Positions 42,601 to 51,768 of a stretch of 64,000 nucleotides of DNA are shown in pieces. The notes beneath the pieces are model-generated. The model had not been told where the DNA came from and searched no databases. It was given only the letters and a program-made list of their open reading frames with translations. Made by a program: the position numbers and the translations under genes. The stretch is from positions 1 to 64,000 of the forward strand of contig NZ_BCVA01000003.1 in the NCBI RefSeq assembly GCF_001591505.1, given 5' to 3'. Source of the DNA: Neobacillus niacini NBRC 15566. GTDB taxonomy: Bacteria > Bacillota > Bacilli > Bacillales > Cytobacillaceae. The stretch's first letter is position 1; every line of letters starts with the position of its first letter.

Positions 42601-44142
42601 GTGAGGAAAAGGATGACTAAGTTGTTGAAGAAAAGTCTCAACACTGAACCTGAATTTAAAGAAGAAACCAATGCAGAGGAAATTGAAATAAAAAAACAAG
42701 AAATAAGTACTCATATCGAGAAAAATTTAGAGACATTTAAGTCATTATTTACGATACCGGATAATGCAGATGTTAAATTACGTGAGTTTACGATTCAACA
42801 ACTAAATCGTAAGGCTTTTATCATTTATATCAGTACGATGGCAGATTTAAAAGCCATTATGGATGGTATTGAGGGGCCATTAATTGATAGTGAGCACCCT
42901 TCAACAAAAATCCAAGATATCGTTTCCTACCCACTTGAAAAAACCGCTACCAAGATTGGAGACATCACAGAATTCATTACTGCAGGTGTCACGGCACTGT
43001 TTGTTGATGGTGATTCCAATTGCTATTTATTTGAAACAACAAAAATACGCGGCCGTTCAATTGAAAAGTCTGATAATGAAGTAATCGTAAAAGGGGGTAA
43101 AGAATCTTTTAATGAAAAGGTAATTGATAATATTGCCTTGATCCGGAAAAAAATTAAAAATGAAAACCTTCTCGTTGAAGCGCAAACGATTTCAAAAAGA
43201 TCGAGGAATAGTGTGTTTCTTGTTTACCAAAAGGACCTTGTAAATGACGATCTGCTGAAAAATGTAAAAGAGAGGCTAAATTCATTTGATATTGATAGTA
43301 CTCTTGATTTAAGTATATTAGAGCAAATGCTAGAGGAACGGCCAAGATCTTTATTTCCAACCATTGTATATACAGAACGTCCAGACCGCGCTGCCTCTTT
43401 TATCGAAGAAGGTCATATTATTTTACTGATGGAAAATTCACCAAGTTGTTTAATTCTGCCTGCTACCTTTTGGGCGATGTTTCATTCACCAGAAGATCAT
43501 TATTTGCGGGCACCCTATGGTAATTTCATTAGAATATTAAGATTCTTTGCTTTGTTTGTTGCTGTTTTTACCTCCCCCATCTATCTTGCAATTACAAACT
43601 TTCATGTTGGGATGATTCCTCCAGATTTATTGATGGCCATTGCAGGAACTAGAGAAAGAGTACCTTTTCCATCGATCGTTGAAGTGTTGATGATGGAAAT
43701 AGCCTTCGAGCTTATTCGTGAAGCCGGATTACGCGTTCCATCCCCGATTGGTCCCACGATTGGGATTGTGGGTGCATTAATCCTAGGTCAAGCAGCTGTA
43801 CAAGCGAATATCATAAGCCCCATCGTCATTATCGTCATTGCCTTAAGCGGGCTAAGCTCTTTTATTATCATTGATATAAGTATGAATTTCGCAATTCGAA
43901 TTACCCGTTTTTTATTTATTTTTTCAGCCGGATTTATTGGAATATATGGAATCACTGCCTTATTTATAGGAGGACTCTTTTATTTAGTATCATTGAAATC
44001 ATTTGGCACACCTTATTTTGCACCGATGACGCCGCATTCCTTCTCGTCAAAGGATTTACTTATCCGACATATTCCAATGAAAGAAAGGTTCCGGCCAGGA
44101 TATTTAAAACCTAAGGATATGGTTAAACAAAGAAAGGGATAA
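42601..44142 (+). CDS. Spore germination receptor A subunit (GerA family)
   Basis: A 513-aa A subunit of a nutrient germinant receptor (PF03323), inserted in the spore inner membrane. The N-terminal half is cytoplasmic (about 290 residues, including SLFPTIVYTERPDRA and SCLILPATFWAMFHS); five or six helices follow, with PIGPTIGIVGALILGQAAVQAN. GTG at 42601 is six bases after GGGAGGGG; the frame upstream to 42463 overlaps the promoter. It opens the A-B-C operon. Residues of the pore-forming A subunit agree with the family, but the germinant is unknown. Confidence 0.9.
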   Translation: MRKRMTKLLKKSLNTEPEFKEETNAEEIEIKKQEISTHIEKNLETFKSLFTIPDNADVKLREFTIQQLNRKAFIIYISTMADLKAIMDGIEGPLIDSEHPSTKIQDIVSYPLEKTATKIGDITEFITAGVTALFVDGDSNCYLFETTKIRGRSIEKSDNEVIVKGGKESFNEKVIDNIALIRKKIKNENLLVEAQTISKRSRNSVFLVYQKDLVNDDLLKNVKERLNSFDIDSTLDLSILEQMLEERPRSLFPTIVYTERPDRAASFIEEGHIILLMENSPSCLILPATFWAMFHSPEDHYLRAPYGNFIRILRFFALFVAVFTSPIYLAITNFHVGMIPPDLLMAIAGTRERVPFPSIVEVLMMEIAFELIREAGLRVPSPIGPTIGIVGALILGQAAVQANIISPIVIIVIALSGLSSFIIIDISMNFAIRITRFLFIFSAGFIGIYGITALFIGGLFYLVSLKSFGTPYFAPMTPHSFSSKDLLIRHIPMKERFRPGYLKPKDMVKQRKG

Positions 44143-44148
44143 AATCTT

Positions 44149-45258
44149 ATGAAACAGCAATCTGGAAAACTTGGAATTCGTGAATTTGTTTCCATTGCAG
44201 TATTGATGGTTGGGTCTAAAGCTACGGAGGATACTCCAGCTATTCTTTACAGTCAAGCACAAAATGCATCATGGATGATTCCGTTCATATCAGCGGGAAT
44301 CTTTTTTATCCCTCTTTATTTATTAATAAAAACGATGTCAGTGTATGATGAAAAAGATTTGTTTTCGGTCATTAAAATAATACTCGGAAAATACATCGGA
44401 TTTTTGGTTTGTCTCATTATTTTTATCATGAGTTCATATGCTGTATCGTTTGATACGAGAACGTATACGAACATCATTCGAGCCTTTTACTTTACTACCA
44501 CCCCTACTCTCATCGTCTATGCACTTCTAATATTAATTTGTGCATATGGAGCCAAGAAAGGACTTCAACATATTGGGTCGGTGTCTTATTTAATTGTGTT
44601 CTATGGCGTACTTTCTTTGTATATAGCCTTATTACTGGGTACTCAGAATGCTAATATTAATTCGATGTTTCCCATTTGGGGTCCAGGCCCACTTGCTCTC
44701 GTGAAAGAAGGCTCACAAAAATTAACTTTATTTGCAGATTTTTTTCTCTTAACCATGCTCGTACCTTATCTCACATCAAAAAAGGCATTTAAAAGAGGTA
44801 CTTGGTTAGCCTATTTTTATGTCACCTTTCAAATTAGTATAGCTATTCTTACTTATGTCTGCATGTTTGATGAGGGCTTAGCGGGAATTGCCTACCCTTT
44901 TCACACGGTTATTCGTTTTATTTCTCTAGGTCAATATATTCCGAATGTAGAAATCATTTTTTTCATCATTTGGATAATGGCGGCATTTATTCGTTTTACT
45001 GCTTTTTTATACATAAATGCCATGATGTTCGGTCATCTATTTAAAATTAAAGACTTTGAATACTTGATTCCATCACTGGCGACGCTTTATTTAATGATTG
45101 GCATGATTCCCGAAGCACCTATTAATGTCAGCCTTGTATTTAAACCATTAATAGTGAGTACAGCAGGACCTTTTTTTGCCGTCATTTCGTTTGTTTTATG
45201 GTTAGTTGCTTTATTAAAGGGAGAATTTAAACATGCAAAAAACAAAGACATTATTTAA
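44149..45258 (+). CDS. Spore germination receptor B subunit (GerAB family)
   Basis: A 369-aa APC-superfamily membrane protein (PF03845) with ten helices, thought to bind the germinant. The N-terminus FVSIAVLMVGSKATEDTPAI and central ILICAYGAKKGLQHIG segment are typical of GerAB. The ATG lies six bases after the A stop. Its last 26 bases overlap the C subunit. Confidence 0.9.
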   Translation: MKQQSGKLGIREFVSIAVLMVGSKATEDTPAILYSQAQNASWMIPFISAGIFFIPLYLLIKTMSVYDEKDLFSVIKIILGKYIGFLVCLIIFIMSSYAVSFDTRTYTNIIRAFYFTTTPTLIVYALLILICAYGAKKGLQHIGSVSYLIVFYGVLSLYIALLLGTQNANINSMFPIWGPGPLALVKEGSQKLTLFADFFLLTMLVPYLTSKKAFKRGTWLAYFYVTFQISIAILTYVCMFDEGLAGIAYPFHTVIRFISLGQYIPNVEIIFFIIWIMAAFIRFTAFLYINAMMFGHLFKIKDFEYLIPSLATLYLMIGMIPEAPINVSLVFKPLIVSTAGPFFAVISFVLWLVALLKGEFKHAKNKDII

Positions 45259-46480
45259 ATTATGGTTGTTTTGTGTCATGGTTTGCTTATTATCTGGCTG
45301 TTGGGATCGTGAAGAACTAGAGGATAAATCTTATGTCATCGGTTTAGGTCTTGACCATTCTAAAGAAAAAGATAAAATAAAAGTCACCATGTTGCTTGCC
45401 AACCCTGAAGTGGGTAGTATGCAAGGCGGTGGCGGTTCAACAGAAAAACCGCGAGAAATCATCACTTTTGATGCGAATGATTTTATCGCGGCGAAAGCGA
45501 CTGCCAATTCAGTCATTTCACGTAACATAAGTTACGAACTATTAAGGATTTTTGTTGTTTCCGAAGAATTTGCAAGGGATCCAATGTTTCCTACTACCTT
45601 TGACGAAGTGTTAAAAGATAAAGAAATCCGCCTAAATAGTTATATTGCGGTTTCGAAAGAAAAGGCATCACAGTATTTTTTGAAAAATAAACCAAGAATG
45701 GAAACCCGGCCGCACAAATATTTTCAGTTTATGGTTGATCACGGAATTGAAAATGGGCTCATTCCGGATTCTAACCTATTCCGTTATTTCAACACGATCG
45801 AAAGAGGAAGCGATCTCTTTTTGGCCATGTATACGACTGCAAAAAGGCAAAAGAACCCTGAGATAAAAAGGGAGGATGAATACACGGCAGGCGAACTGAA
45901 TGCCACGGGTGAACTTGATGATACACAATTTATCGGGTCAGCTGTTTTTAAGAATGGAGTTATGTTCGATACACTAACTGGCCAAGAAACCCGAACGATC
46001 AATATTCTAGATGATACAACGAATATTAAAGATATATTAGTAAATATGCCTGATCCTTTTTCTGATAAAAAAAGACAATTTGCAGCAAGAATCATGAAGA
46101 CGGAAAACAATAAAGTGAAAATGAATTTGAAAGGGATAACTCCTAAGATATTCATTAACATCCCGTTACAAATAGAAATTATGTCTAATCCAAGTATGGT
46201 GGATTTTTCAAAAGAAAAAAACCAACAAATCTTAAAAAAATCTATTGCTGATCACATTGCAAAAGTGAATGAAGACCTTTTAAAGAAAACCCAAACCAAA
46301 TTCAAAGGAATACCATACCCTCTTCCATTATATTCAAAAAAATATTTTGCAACAATTCAAGAATACAAAAAATTTAATTGGGCAAAAGCTTACCCTCGTG
46401 CAGACATCAAAGTAAAAGTGGATATTACGATTGTAGATTATGGAAATCGAACTAAAAAGGCTAAAAGGTTAGGGGGGTAG
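45233..46480 (+). CDS. Spore germination receptor C subunit (Ger(x)C lipoprotein)
   Basis: A 415-aa lipoprotein of the Ger(x)C family. The lipobox is LLSGC (Cys23), followed by the family start WDREELEDKSYVIGLGLDHS. The C-terminal domain contains the conserved region FAARIMKTENNKVKMNL and an N-W-x-K-A-Y-P (NWAKAYPRADIKVKV) ending typical of the family. It overlaps the B gene by 26 bases. The final codons contain the Shine-Dalgarno of the next small gene. Confidence 0.92.
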   Translation: MQKTKTLFKLWLFCVMVCLLSGCWDREELEDKSYVIGLGLDHSKEKDKIKVTMLLANPEVGSMQGGGGSTEKPREIITFDANDFIAAKATANSVISRNISYELLRIFVVSEEFARDPMFPTTFDEVLKDKEIRLNSYIAVSKEKASQYFLKNKPRMETRPHKYFQFMVDHGIENGLIPDSNLFRYFNTIERGSDLFLAMYTTAKRQKNPEIKREDEYTAGELNATGELDDTQFIGSAVFKNGVMFDTLTGQETRTINILDDTTNIKDILVNMPDPFSDKKRQFAARIMKTENNKVKMNLKGITPKIFINIPLQIEIMSNPSMVDFSKEKNQQILKKSIADHIAKVNEDLLKKTQTKFKGIPYPLPLYSKKYFATIQEYKKFNWAKAYPRADIKVKVDITIVDYGNRTKKAKRLGG

Positions 46481-46484
46481 GAGA

Positions 46485-46640
46485 TTGCAATTATTCATTT
46501 TCGTTACGTTAGCTGCAATTACGTTTTATACCTTTGGATTTGGGGTAACTTTATGGAAAGGAAAACAAAAAATAAGTGCAATAGCCGTATTTTTCCTTAC
46601 CCTAGCTATCATCGTTCTTCCTTTTTTTTCGATATTTTAA
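46485..46640 (+). CDS. Small 51-aa membrane protein, candidate germination D subunit
   Basis: This gene is too short for ordinary ORF calling. TTG at 46485 lies seven bases after AGGGGGG, which sits inside the end of the C-subunit gene. The product has two membrane segments (FVTLAAITFYTFGFGVTLW and AIAVFFLTLAIIVLPFF) joined by a basic turn (KGKQKIS). Several Bacillus and Clostridium germination operons carry a small two-helix D subunit of similar size and position that modulates receptor function; that role here is inferred from layout. Confidence 0.75.
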   Translation: MQLFIFVTLAAITFYTFGFGVTLWKGKQKISAIAVFFLTLAIIVLPFFSIF

Positions 46641-46711
46641 ACAGTATGTTTAAGGAGAAATGCAAGTATTGAAACAGTAATTTTTGGAAAATATAATTTC
46701 GAGGTGATAAA

Positions 46712-46888
46712 ATGGCTCATGCAAAAGTTGGCGATAAGATTTCCTTTAAACGCGACGGTAATGCTTTAGAAGGTGTAGTCACGGGAGTAAGGGAAAATTC
46801 CGTTATGGTACAATACGGAATTTCAAAGGATAAGGATGAACCTTTAATTACGATTGTCAATCATAAAAATTACAAGATCACAAAATAA
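46712..46888 (+). CDS. ykvS: YkvS-family DUF2187 protein
   Basis: A 58-aa soluble protein starting with ATG at 46712 after GAGGTGAT. Its KVGDKISFKRDGNALEGVVTGVRENSVMVQY body and NHKNYKI tail match the YkvS/DUF2187 family, a small SH3-like fold of unknown function. A terminator follows. It was below the length at which ORFs are commonly listed. Confidence 0.85.
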   Translation: MAHAKVGDKISFKRDGNALEGVVTGVRENSVMVQYGISKDKDEPLITIVNHKNYKITK

Positions 46889-46918
46889 ATGTGCCGTATA
46901 TGATCAAAGAAATACAAA

Positions 46919-46949
46919 GAAAAAATCCCTTAGTCCAAAGGGATTTTTT
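46919..46949. terminator. Bidirectional terminator after ykvS
   Basis: An 8-bp core stem (AATCCCTT/AAGGGATT) extended by A- and T-runs on the two sides. Confidence 0.8.
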
Positions 46950-46954
46950 CATTT

Positions 46955-47146
46955 CTAATCGTGATTGCGCTGACCTTTTTCGTTCCTGTTACCAGTTAAA
47001 TTATTTGTAACGTTTTTGGCCGCGTCAACAGCATTCATAGCGACGTTTTCAGTTGTTTCTAAAGCACTGTGAACGGCATGGAAAGCAGCACCCGCTGTTT
47101 CTTTAATGCCTTCAGCAACACCTTTATCATTTTGTCTATTTGCCAT
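46955..47146 (-). CDS. Small 63-aa hydrophilic protein, LEA-like
   Basis: A charged, helix-prone protein rich in Ala, Asn and Glu (GIKETAGAAFHAVHSALETTENVAMNAVDAAKNV) with no cysteine, aromatic core or signal. The pattern of A-rich 11-residue-like steps recalls late-embryogenesis-abundant or stress proteins, and small spore proteins. The minus-strand ATG at 47146 follows AGGAGGTG, so it is real. I do not recognise a named family. Confidence 0.75.
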   Translation of the reverse strand: MANRQNDKGVAEGIKETAGAAFHAVHSALETTENVAMNAVDAAKNVTNNLTGNRNEKGQRNHD

Positions 47147-47308
47147 GTTGATTCACCTCCTAAACAGAAATAGGTTATGTAGTTATCGAGGGACTATTCA
47201 GTAGGAAAGCAACTGGGAAAATTTTTTCATTTAACCCTTTTATTCATTAAGGGAATAGTAAGTGTGAGACTACATGGAACCATGAACAAGAAAATAGGAG
47301 GAAAAAGA

Positions 47309-47464
47309 ATGGAAGAAAATAAAAAAATGGAAAAGCTGCTTCGCGAGTATGGCTATCCTGAAAAAGCCATTCCAAGATTAATGCGTGAAATTAGTTCAAT
47401 GAATTATGATCGAGTGAAAAAGCTGATTCTGCCATATAACGATTTCACAGCAGGAAAATCCTAG
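47309..47464 (+). CDS. Small 51-aa helical protein
   Basis: A charged protein (MEENKKMEKLLREYGYPEKAI, PRLMREISSMNYDRVKKLIL) starting with ATG at 47309, seven bases after AGGAGG; the frame upstream to 47264 lacks a site. No membrane segment or cysteines. I do not recognise the family. Confidence 0.65.
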   Translation: MEENKKMEKLLREYGYPEKAIPRLMREISSMNYDRVKKLILPYNDFTAGKS

Positions 47465-47534
47465 AGCACACAAATTTAACGATAAAAATATTATGTAAAC
47501 TAAAAGAGAATTCCTTCCAAGCCGCTACAATTAA

Positions 47535-47571
47535 AAGTCCATTTCAGAAACGTACTTGCTGGAATGGACTT
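47535..47571 (+). other. Strong hairpin without T-run
   Basis: A 13-bp stem (AAGTCCATTTCAG with CTGGAATGGACTT, one mismatch) and 11-base loop between the 51-aa gene and the cysteine desulfurase. No U-tract follows. It may be an operator, a Rho-dependent or RNA-stability element. Confidence 0.5.
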
Positions 47572-47664
47572 GAATATCAATTAAATTTAGAACTATTATT
47601 CTATTTTTAGTAGAATAAGATAAGACAGACGTAATTCTTTTTAGCGGAAGGAATGATTATTCGT

Positions 47665-48786
47665 ATGAAAAAAATTTATCTAGATTATAATGCCAGCACA
47701 CCATTGGCACCAGAAGTGGTGGAAGTAATGCAGCCACTTTTGAATGATTTTTACGGGAATCCTTCAGCATTGCATTGGGCCGGAAAACCTGTGAAAGCAG
47801 TATTACATAAAGCGAGAAAACAAGTTGCCGAACTTTTAAACTGTTCCTTTGGAGAGATTATATTTACATCGGGTGGAAGTGAAGCCAATAACCTTGCATT
47901 AAAAGGTTCCTATATTAAAAACCTGCATAAAGGGAACCATATTATAACCACAAAAATTGAACACCCTGCAATCATAAATCCTTGTAAGTTTCTAGAAAAA
48001 ATTGGAGCGGTTGTAACGTACGTAGGTGTGGATCAATACGGTAGAGTTTCACCCGAGGAAATTGAGAAGGCAATAACAAAAGATACCATCTTAATTACTA
48101 TCATGCATTCTAATAATGAAACCGGCACCTTGCAGCCTATTCAAGAAATTGGAAGCATCGCTAATAGGCATGGAATAACATTCCACACAGATGCTTCGCA
48201 ATCCATCGGAAAAGTTCCAGTGAATGTGAATGAATTAAAAGTGGATATGCTAACCATTGCTGGTCATAAACTGTATGCACCAAAGGGCATTGGTGCTTTG
48301 TTTGTTCGCGAGGGTGTTGAGTTAGAACCACTGATTCATGGTGCCGGGCATGAGCATGGACTACGTGCAGGTACAGAAAATACTTTATTAGCTGTAGGAT
48401 TAGGAGCGGCATGTGAAATTGCGCGTACTCAATTAGACAATAACAAGCAAAAGGATTTGACCAATTATTTTTGGAAACAATTAAAAGGTGCGCTTGGTGA
48501 TCAGGTTGTGTTAAATGGACATCCTCAAGAACGATTAACGAATACTCTAAATGTCAGTTTTGTTAGAAAGATAGGCCAAGAACTATTAGATACAATCCCT
48601 CATCTTGCTGCATCCACCGGATCGGCATGTCATGCTGGTAGTATTGAATTATCACCGGTATTAAAAGAAATGAAGGTACCTGAAGAGGTAGGGATGGGTG
48701 CCATTCGATTTAGTTTGGGTAGATATACAACAAAGGATGAAATTGATAGTGTTCTGAAAGCATTTAAAGAAATCTTGAAACCTTAA
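47665..48786 (+). CDS. Cysteine desulfurase (NifS/IscS family)
   Basis: A 373-aa PLP enzyme that takes sulfur from cysteine. PLP lysine is Lys202 in TIAGHKLYAPKG, the active-site cysteine Cys322 in STGSACHAG, and FHTDASQSIGK holds the PLP aspartate. ATG at 47665 matches the family start KKIYLDYNAST; an ATG at 47653 lies right against GGAAGGA. It stands alone without a scaffold gene, so it may serve tRNA thiolation, NAD synthesis or a specialised Fe-S pathway. Confidence 0.93.
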   Translation: MKKIYLDYNASTPLAPEVVEVMQPLLNDFYGNPSALHWAGKPVKAVLHKARKQVAELLNCSFGEIIFTSGGSEANNLALKGSYIKNLHKGNHIITTKIEHPAIINPCKFLEKIGAVVTYVGVDQYGRVSPEEIEKAITKDTILITIMHSNNETGTLQPIQEIGSIANRHGITFHTDASQSIGKVPVNVNELKVDMLTIAGHKLYAPKGIGALFVREGVELEPLIHGAGHEHGLRAGTENTLLAVGLGAACEIARTQLDNNKQKDLTNYFWKQLKGALGDQVVLNGHPQERLTNTLNVSFVRKIGQELLDTIPHLAASTGSACHAGSIELSPVLKEMKVPEEVGMGAIRFSLGRYTTKDEIDSVLKAFKEILKP

Positions 48787-48876
48787 TTAAAATATTTAAT
48801 AAATAAAGTAAATTCATAAATAGATCTTTTGCTGTGTTAAATACTAATTAAAAATGTTTCTTTAATGAGGTCTTTT

Positions 48877-49566
48877 ATGAAAAAGCTAGTTCTAACAACC
48901 CTTATTGTTGTAGTGTATCTCACGGGATTCGCAAAGCCTAACGAAGTCGTCCCTTTCCTGCAATCGTCCGCAAAAGGATTACCAGAAAAGACTAATGTCC
49001 CTGTGCTTCTTCCAACTTATTGGAAAGAACAAACGAAGAAGCCAAAGAGGCATACAGCCGTAAAAGTAAAAGCCTATGAAAATGGCTATGTGATATATTT
49101 TTTATCGATGGATAAGCACTATCGAGCAAATGACCCGGCGTTATTTCATCCAAGAGAGTCGAGTAAAACAGGAGAACTGTCCGGGTATGTTGGCAATATG
49201 ACAGCTAGCGAGCGGCCAAAGAATTTTGTTTTTTATAAAAAGAAAGATGGCGTTTCATTATGGATTCAACCGTGGATTAAATCTATCATTTACGCAAAGC
49301 GCGGACCTTGGACCTTGCGTTTTGATGGGGATAATGGGGATGAGCCGTATCAACAGGCAGATGAGTTGTTTAAAGCGATGAAGAAAGCCGATTGGCTAAA
49401 AAGCAAAATCATTCATAAAGGACATATTTCGATATTAGGCACGAGACACGAAGCATACACAAGCATTTCTTGGGAAACAACAGATGGATATGTTTATCAC
49501 TTTTCTTATTATGGTCCCATTAAAGAAGCGGTAAAAATCACGGATAGCCTAAAATATGTAAAATGA
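48877..49566 (+). CDS. Secreted protein of unknown function
   Basis: A 229-aa protein with a signal peptide (MKKLVLTTLIVVVYLTGFA) that probably ends near AKP; no lipobox cysteine follows, so it is released or cell-wall associated. The mature part is basic and beta-rich, with NVPVLLPTYW and ENGYVIYFLSMDKHY strands and a WIKSIIYAKRGPWTLRFDG centre. ATG at 48877 follows TGAGG; the in-frame ATG at 48865 is less good. I do not recognise the family. Confidence 0.75.
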   Translation: MKKLVLTTLIVVVYLTGFAKPNEVVPFLQSSAKGLPEKTNVPVLLPTYWKEQTKKPKRHTAVKVKAYENGYVIYFLSMDKHYRANDPALFHPRESSKTGELSGYVGNMTASERPKNFVFYKKKDGVSLWIQPWIKSIIYAKRGPWTLRFDGDNGDEPYQQADELFKAMKKADWLKSKIIHKGHISILGTRHEAYTSISWETTDGYVYHFSYYGPIKEAVKITDSLKYVK

Positions 49567-49632
49567 GCCGCCTTTTGTAGCATGTCCGGTTCATTACTGT
49601 AGAGAAACGTGTGAAAGAGAACAAATAGAAAT

Positions 49633-49676
49633 GAACAAAAGCAACTCATATATTAGTAATTGCTTTTGTTCTTTTA
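49633..49676. terminator. Terminator between secreted protein and ydhR-like locus
   Basis: A 12-bp stem (GAACAAAAGCAA and complement) with a 15-base loop, then CTTTT. Confidence 0.7.
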
Positions 49677-49685
49677 AACAATGAA

Positions 49686-49989
49686 TTATTTGACGGTCCC
49701 TTTTGTAATTGCAGTAAGTTTAGAATTGATGGAAAGGATTTTTGCGTTGACTTCTGTTATTCCAAATCCAACCAATCTTTTTGAGTGCATATCTAAATAA
49801 TTTTCTGCTGTTTCTTTTGTTTCAAAAATATAAATGCCGCCCGCTACGTTTGTTTCAGGACTCTCTGTCCAGATTTTCCATAAGAAGCCTTTCTTCATTA
49901 ATACTATGTGCTAATCCGGAAAACTCCGTTGCCATTTCATCTCCGAATGGTCCATTCATTTTAAAATCAACTTGTAATACGAATGCCAT
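49686..49989 (-). pseudogene. YdhR-like monooxygenase interrupted by a frameshift
   Basis: Two overlapping reading frames together spell one YdhR-type (PF08803) monooxygenase of about 100 aa. The first, starting ATG 49989 after AAAGGGGA, gives MAFVLQVDF and NGPFGDEMATEF; the second gives GFLWKIWTESPETN, GGIYIFETKETAENYL and GITEVNAKI. They join near 49890-49892, where a run of only three A residues breaks the frame; one more A would restore it. It may be a true inactivation, programmed slippage or a sequencing error. The intact relative adds oxygen to aromatic substrates. It lies 13 bp after the DsbA-family gene. Confidence 0.75.
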
Positions 49990-50002
49990 AAATCATTCCC
50001 CT

Positions 50003-50923
50003 TTATTTTGTAAAATAAGATTCGCCCAGTATTTCTTGCTTAACGTAACTGCCTGGTGTAAGTTCTTTTTCAACAAAAGCACTCAGATCCGATTGTTCAA
50101 TGTCGTACATTACTTCAACTTCTCTTGAAAATAAAAGTTTTTCTTTTTCAAGTAAGCTAGAAAGGGAAGGTTGTGGTTTTGGCTGCAGTTCTTCCATGTT
50201 TAGAACCTGCTTTAATCCGTCTACATAAGATTCAAGCGGACGTCCACCAACAATTTTTACCCCTTTATTTTCCGCATTAATCATAACAATCGTTGGAAAT
50301 CCTCTAACACCAAGGCTTCTGGCAAGACTAAAATCTTCATTTAATAATTGTTGTCCTGCTGGCTGTTCTGCTTCCTTTACAATCGCTTCTCCATCAAGAC
50401 CAAGTTTATTTACTAGTTCGACCATAACAGATTGATCTGAAATATTTCGATTGAATGCGAAAAGGTCTTCTCTAGCACGTCGTAAGTATTCATAAGCCAC
50501 TGCGTCATTATGATTTTTTTGAATCATTTTATATACACGCGAAGGCGGGTAGGATGATTGAACGGGATTGTCAATCATGAGTGATCCATCTATTGGCATC
50601 CGGGAATGTACTCCAACTTCCCTCCAGTGAGGGGCAACGTCCGCGGGCTTATAAATACCGTTCGCAGGATCAATGGGACCATCATGCCATTTTTCCAGCA
50701 ATCCACCCATCACAGGCTGAAAGTTAAAATAGTGGCCATACTGTTCTTTGAAACGACGTAAAACGGGTTCAATTGCCCAGCAATGTGAGCAAATAGGATC
50801 CGTAACATAATAAACTTCAATAGATTTTTTTGGTTGATTAAAATCAATCATCTCCATTTGTTCCTCTCCAGCCACTCCACATACACCTGTTTCTAAATCA
50901 CATATCATATTATCGTTCATCAA
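50003..50923 (-). CDS. DsbA-family thioredoxin-fold protein
   Basis: A 306-aa cytoplasmic protein of the DsbA/FrnE/YjbH group. The redox site is CSHC (residues 45-48, in TDPICSHCWAIEPVLRRF), and cis-Pro is in RGFPTIVM. The N-terminus holds a second Cys pair, CDLETGVC. This family includes SpxH/YjbH adaptors and FrnE-type oxidoreductases. GAGGAGTG precedes the TTG/ATG start. It is divergent from the TetR gene and shares its promoter region, and is followed by the broken YdhR-like gene. Confidence 0.85.
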   Translation of the reverse strand: MMNDNMICDLETGVCGVAGEEQMEMIDFNQPKKSIEVYYVTDPICSHCWAIEPVLRRFKEQYGHYFNFQPVMGGLLEKWHDGPIDPANGIYKPADVAPHWREVGVHSRMPIDGSLMIDNPVQSSYPPSRVYKMIQKNHNDAVAYEYLRRAREDLFAFNRNISDQSVMVELVNKLGLDGEAIVKEAEQPAGQQLLNEDFSLARSLGVRGFPTIVMINAENKGVKIVGGRPLESYVDGLKQVLNMEELQPKPQPSLSSLLEKEKLLFSREVEVMYDIEQSDLSAFVEKELTPGSYVKQEILGESYFTK

Positions 50924-51071
50924 TTGATATTCACTCCTCTAAAGTTCTTTGTATTTGCTTTATAATTGAATTTTAGTAAATAATGAAAGAAATCAATACC
51001 AATAGTTCCTTCGATTTGTCGTTTATCCAACACTTTGAAGAAATTGTTGAAAAAGTAGGAGTGACAACAGA

Positions 51072-51641
51072 ATGACTCAATCAAAGACGGATCCGCGCGT
51101 TCTGCGTACTCGGAGATTAATTATAGATTCTTTCATTGAACTTTCAGCTAAAAAAGAATTTAAGGATATTACCGTAAAAGATATAACCACAGAGGCGATG
51201 ATAAATAGAGCTACTTTTTATTATCATTTTGAAGATATCTATGATTTATTAGAGAAGGCATTATCCGAAGTATTGTTAGTGAATTTAAATGGTGATGTGT
51301 ACAAGTATGACAAACTTAACGAAGAAGTTTTTGTTAGTATTTTCACAGCCATAACAAATTTTCAAAAGTCATTATCGAATCGTTGTCATAGAGGATACGA
51401 GGATACCATTGCCCGTATTATTCGAGAACAGCTCGAAGTCATTATTTACAAAATGTTAGTCAAACAAACGACAACAGTAGATAAGGATTCACCAAAGATT
51501 CATTCAATCATTTTAAGCTGGGGGCTTTACGGGGCTTCAGTTGAATGGAAACGAATGGGTATGACGATACCGCCTGAAAAATTTATTAAATCGGCCATTC
51601 CATATTTACTGTCAGGGATTGAATTAGATTCCAATAACTGA
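51072..51641 (+). CDS. TetR/AcrR-family transcription regulator
   Basis: A 189-aa regulator with an N-terminal helix-turn-helix (residues 10-55: RLIIDSFIELSAKKEFKDIT, INRATFYYHFEDIYDLLEKA) and a C-terminal ligand/dimer domain that contains GLYGASVEWKRMG. AAAGTAGGAGTG precedes the ATG. It lies between the divergent DsbA-family gene and the monooxygenase gene, whose expression it most likely represses. Confidence 0.88.
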   Translation: MTQSKTDPRVLRTRRLIIDSFIELSAKKEFKDITVKDITTEAMINRATFYYHFEDIYDLLEKALSEVLLVNLNGDVYKYDKLNEEVFVSIFTAITNFQKSLSNRCHRGYEDTIARIIREQLEVIIYKMLVKQTTTVDKDSPKIHSIILSWGLYGASVEWKRMGMTIPPEKFIKSAIPYLLSGIELDSNN

Positions 51642-51660
51642 CAAGTCATGGTTTTGTCAG
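51638..51660 (+). promoter_or_regulatory. Inverted repeat between the TetR gene and the monooxygenase
   Basis: CTGACAA (51638-51644) and TTGTCAG (51654-51660) form a 7-bp inverted repeat with a 9-base spacer, starting at the TetR stop. A second, AT-rich near-palindrome AGTAAATTCAATTACT follows and then TTGTCA, a possible -35. Operator use is inferred. Confidence 0.4.
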
Positions 51661-51768
51661 TTGAGTAAATTCAATTACTTGTCAATTAGTGTTAGATTGT
51701 TAAGATAATGATAGGGTTAACTAGAAAGATTACTTTTAAAGAATACATAAGTAGTAGGAGGCTATTTC

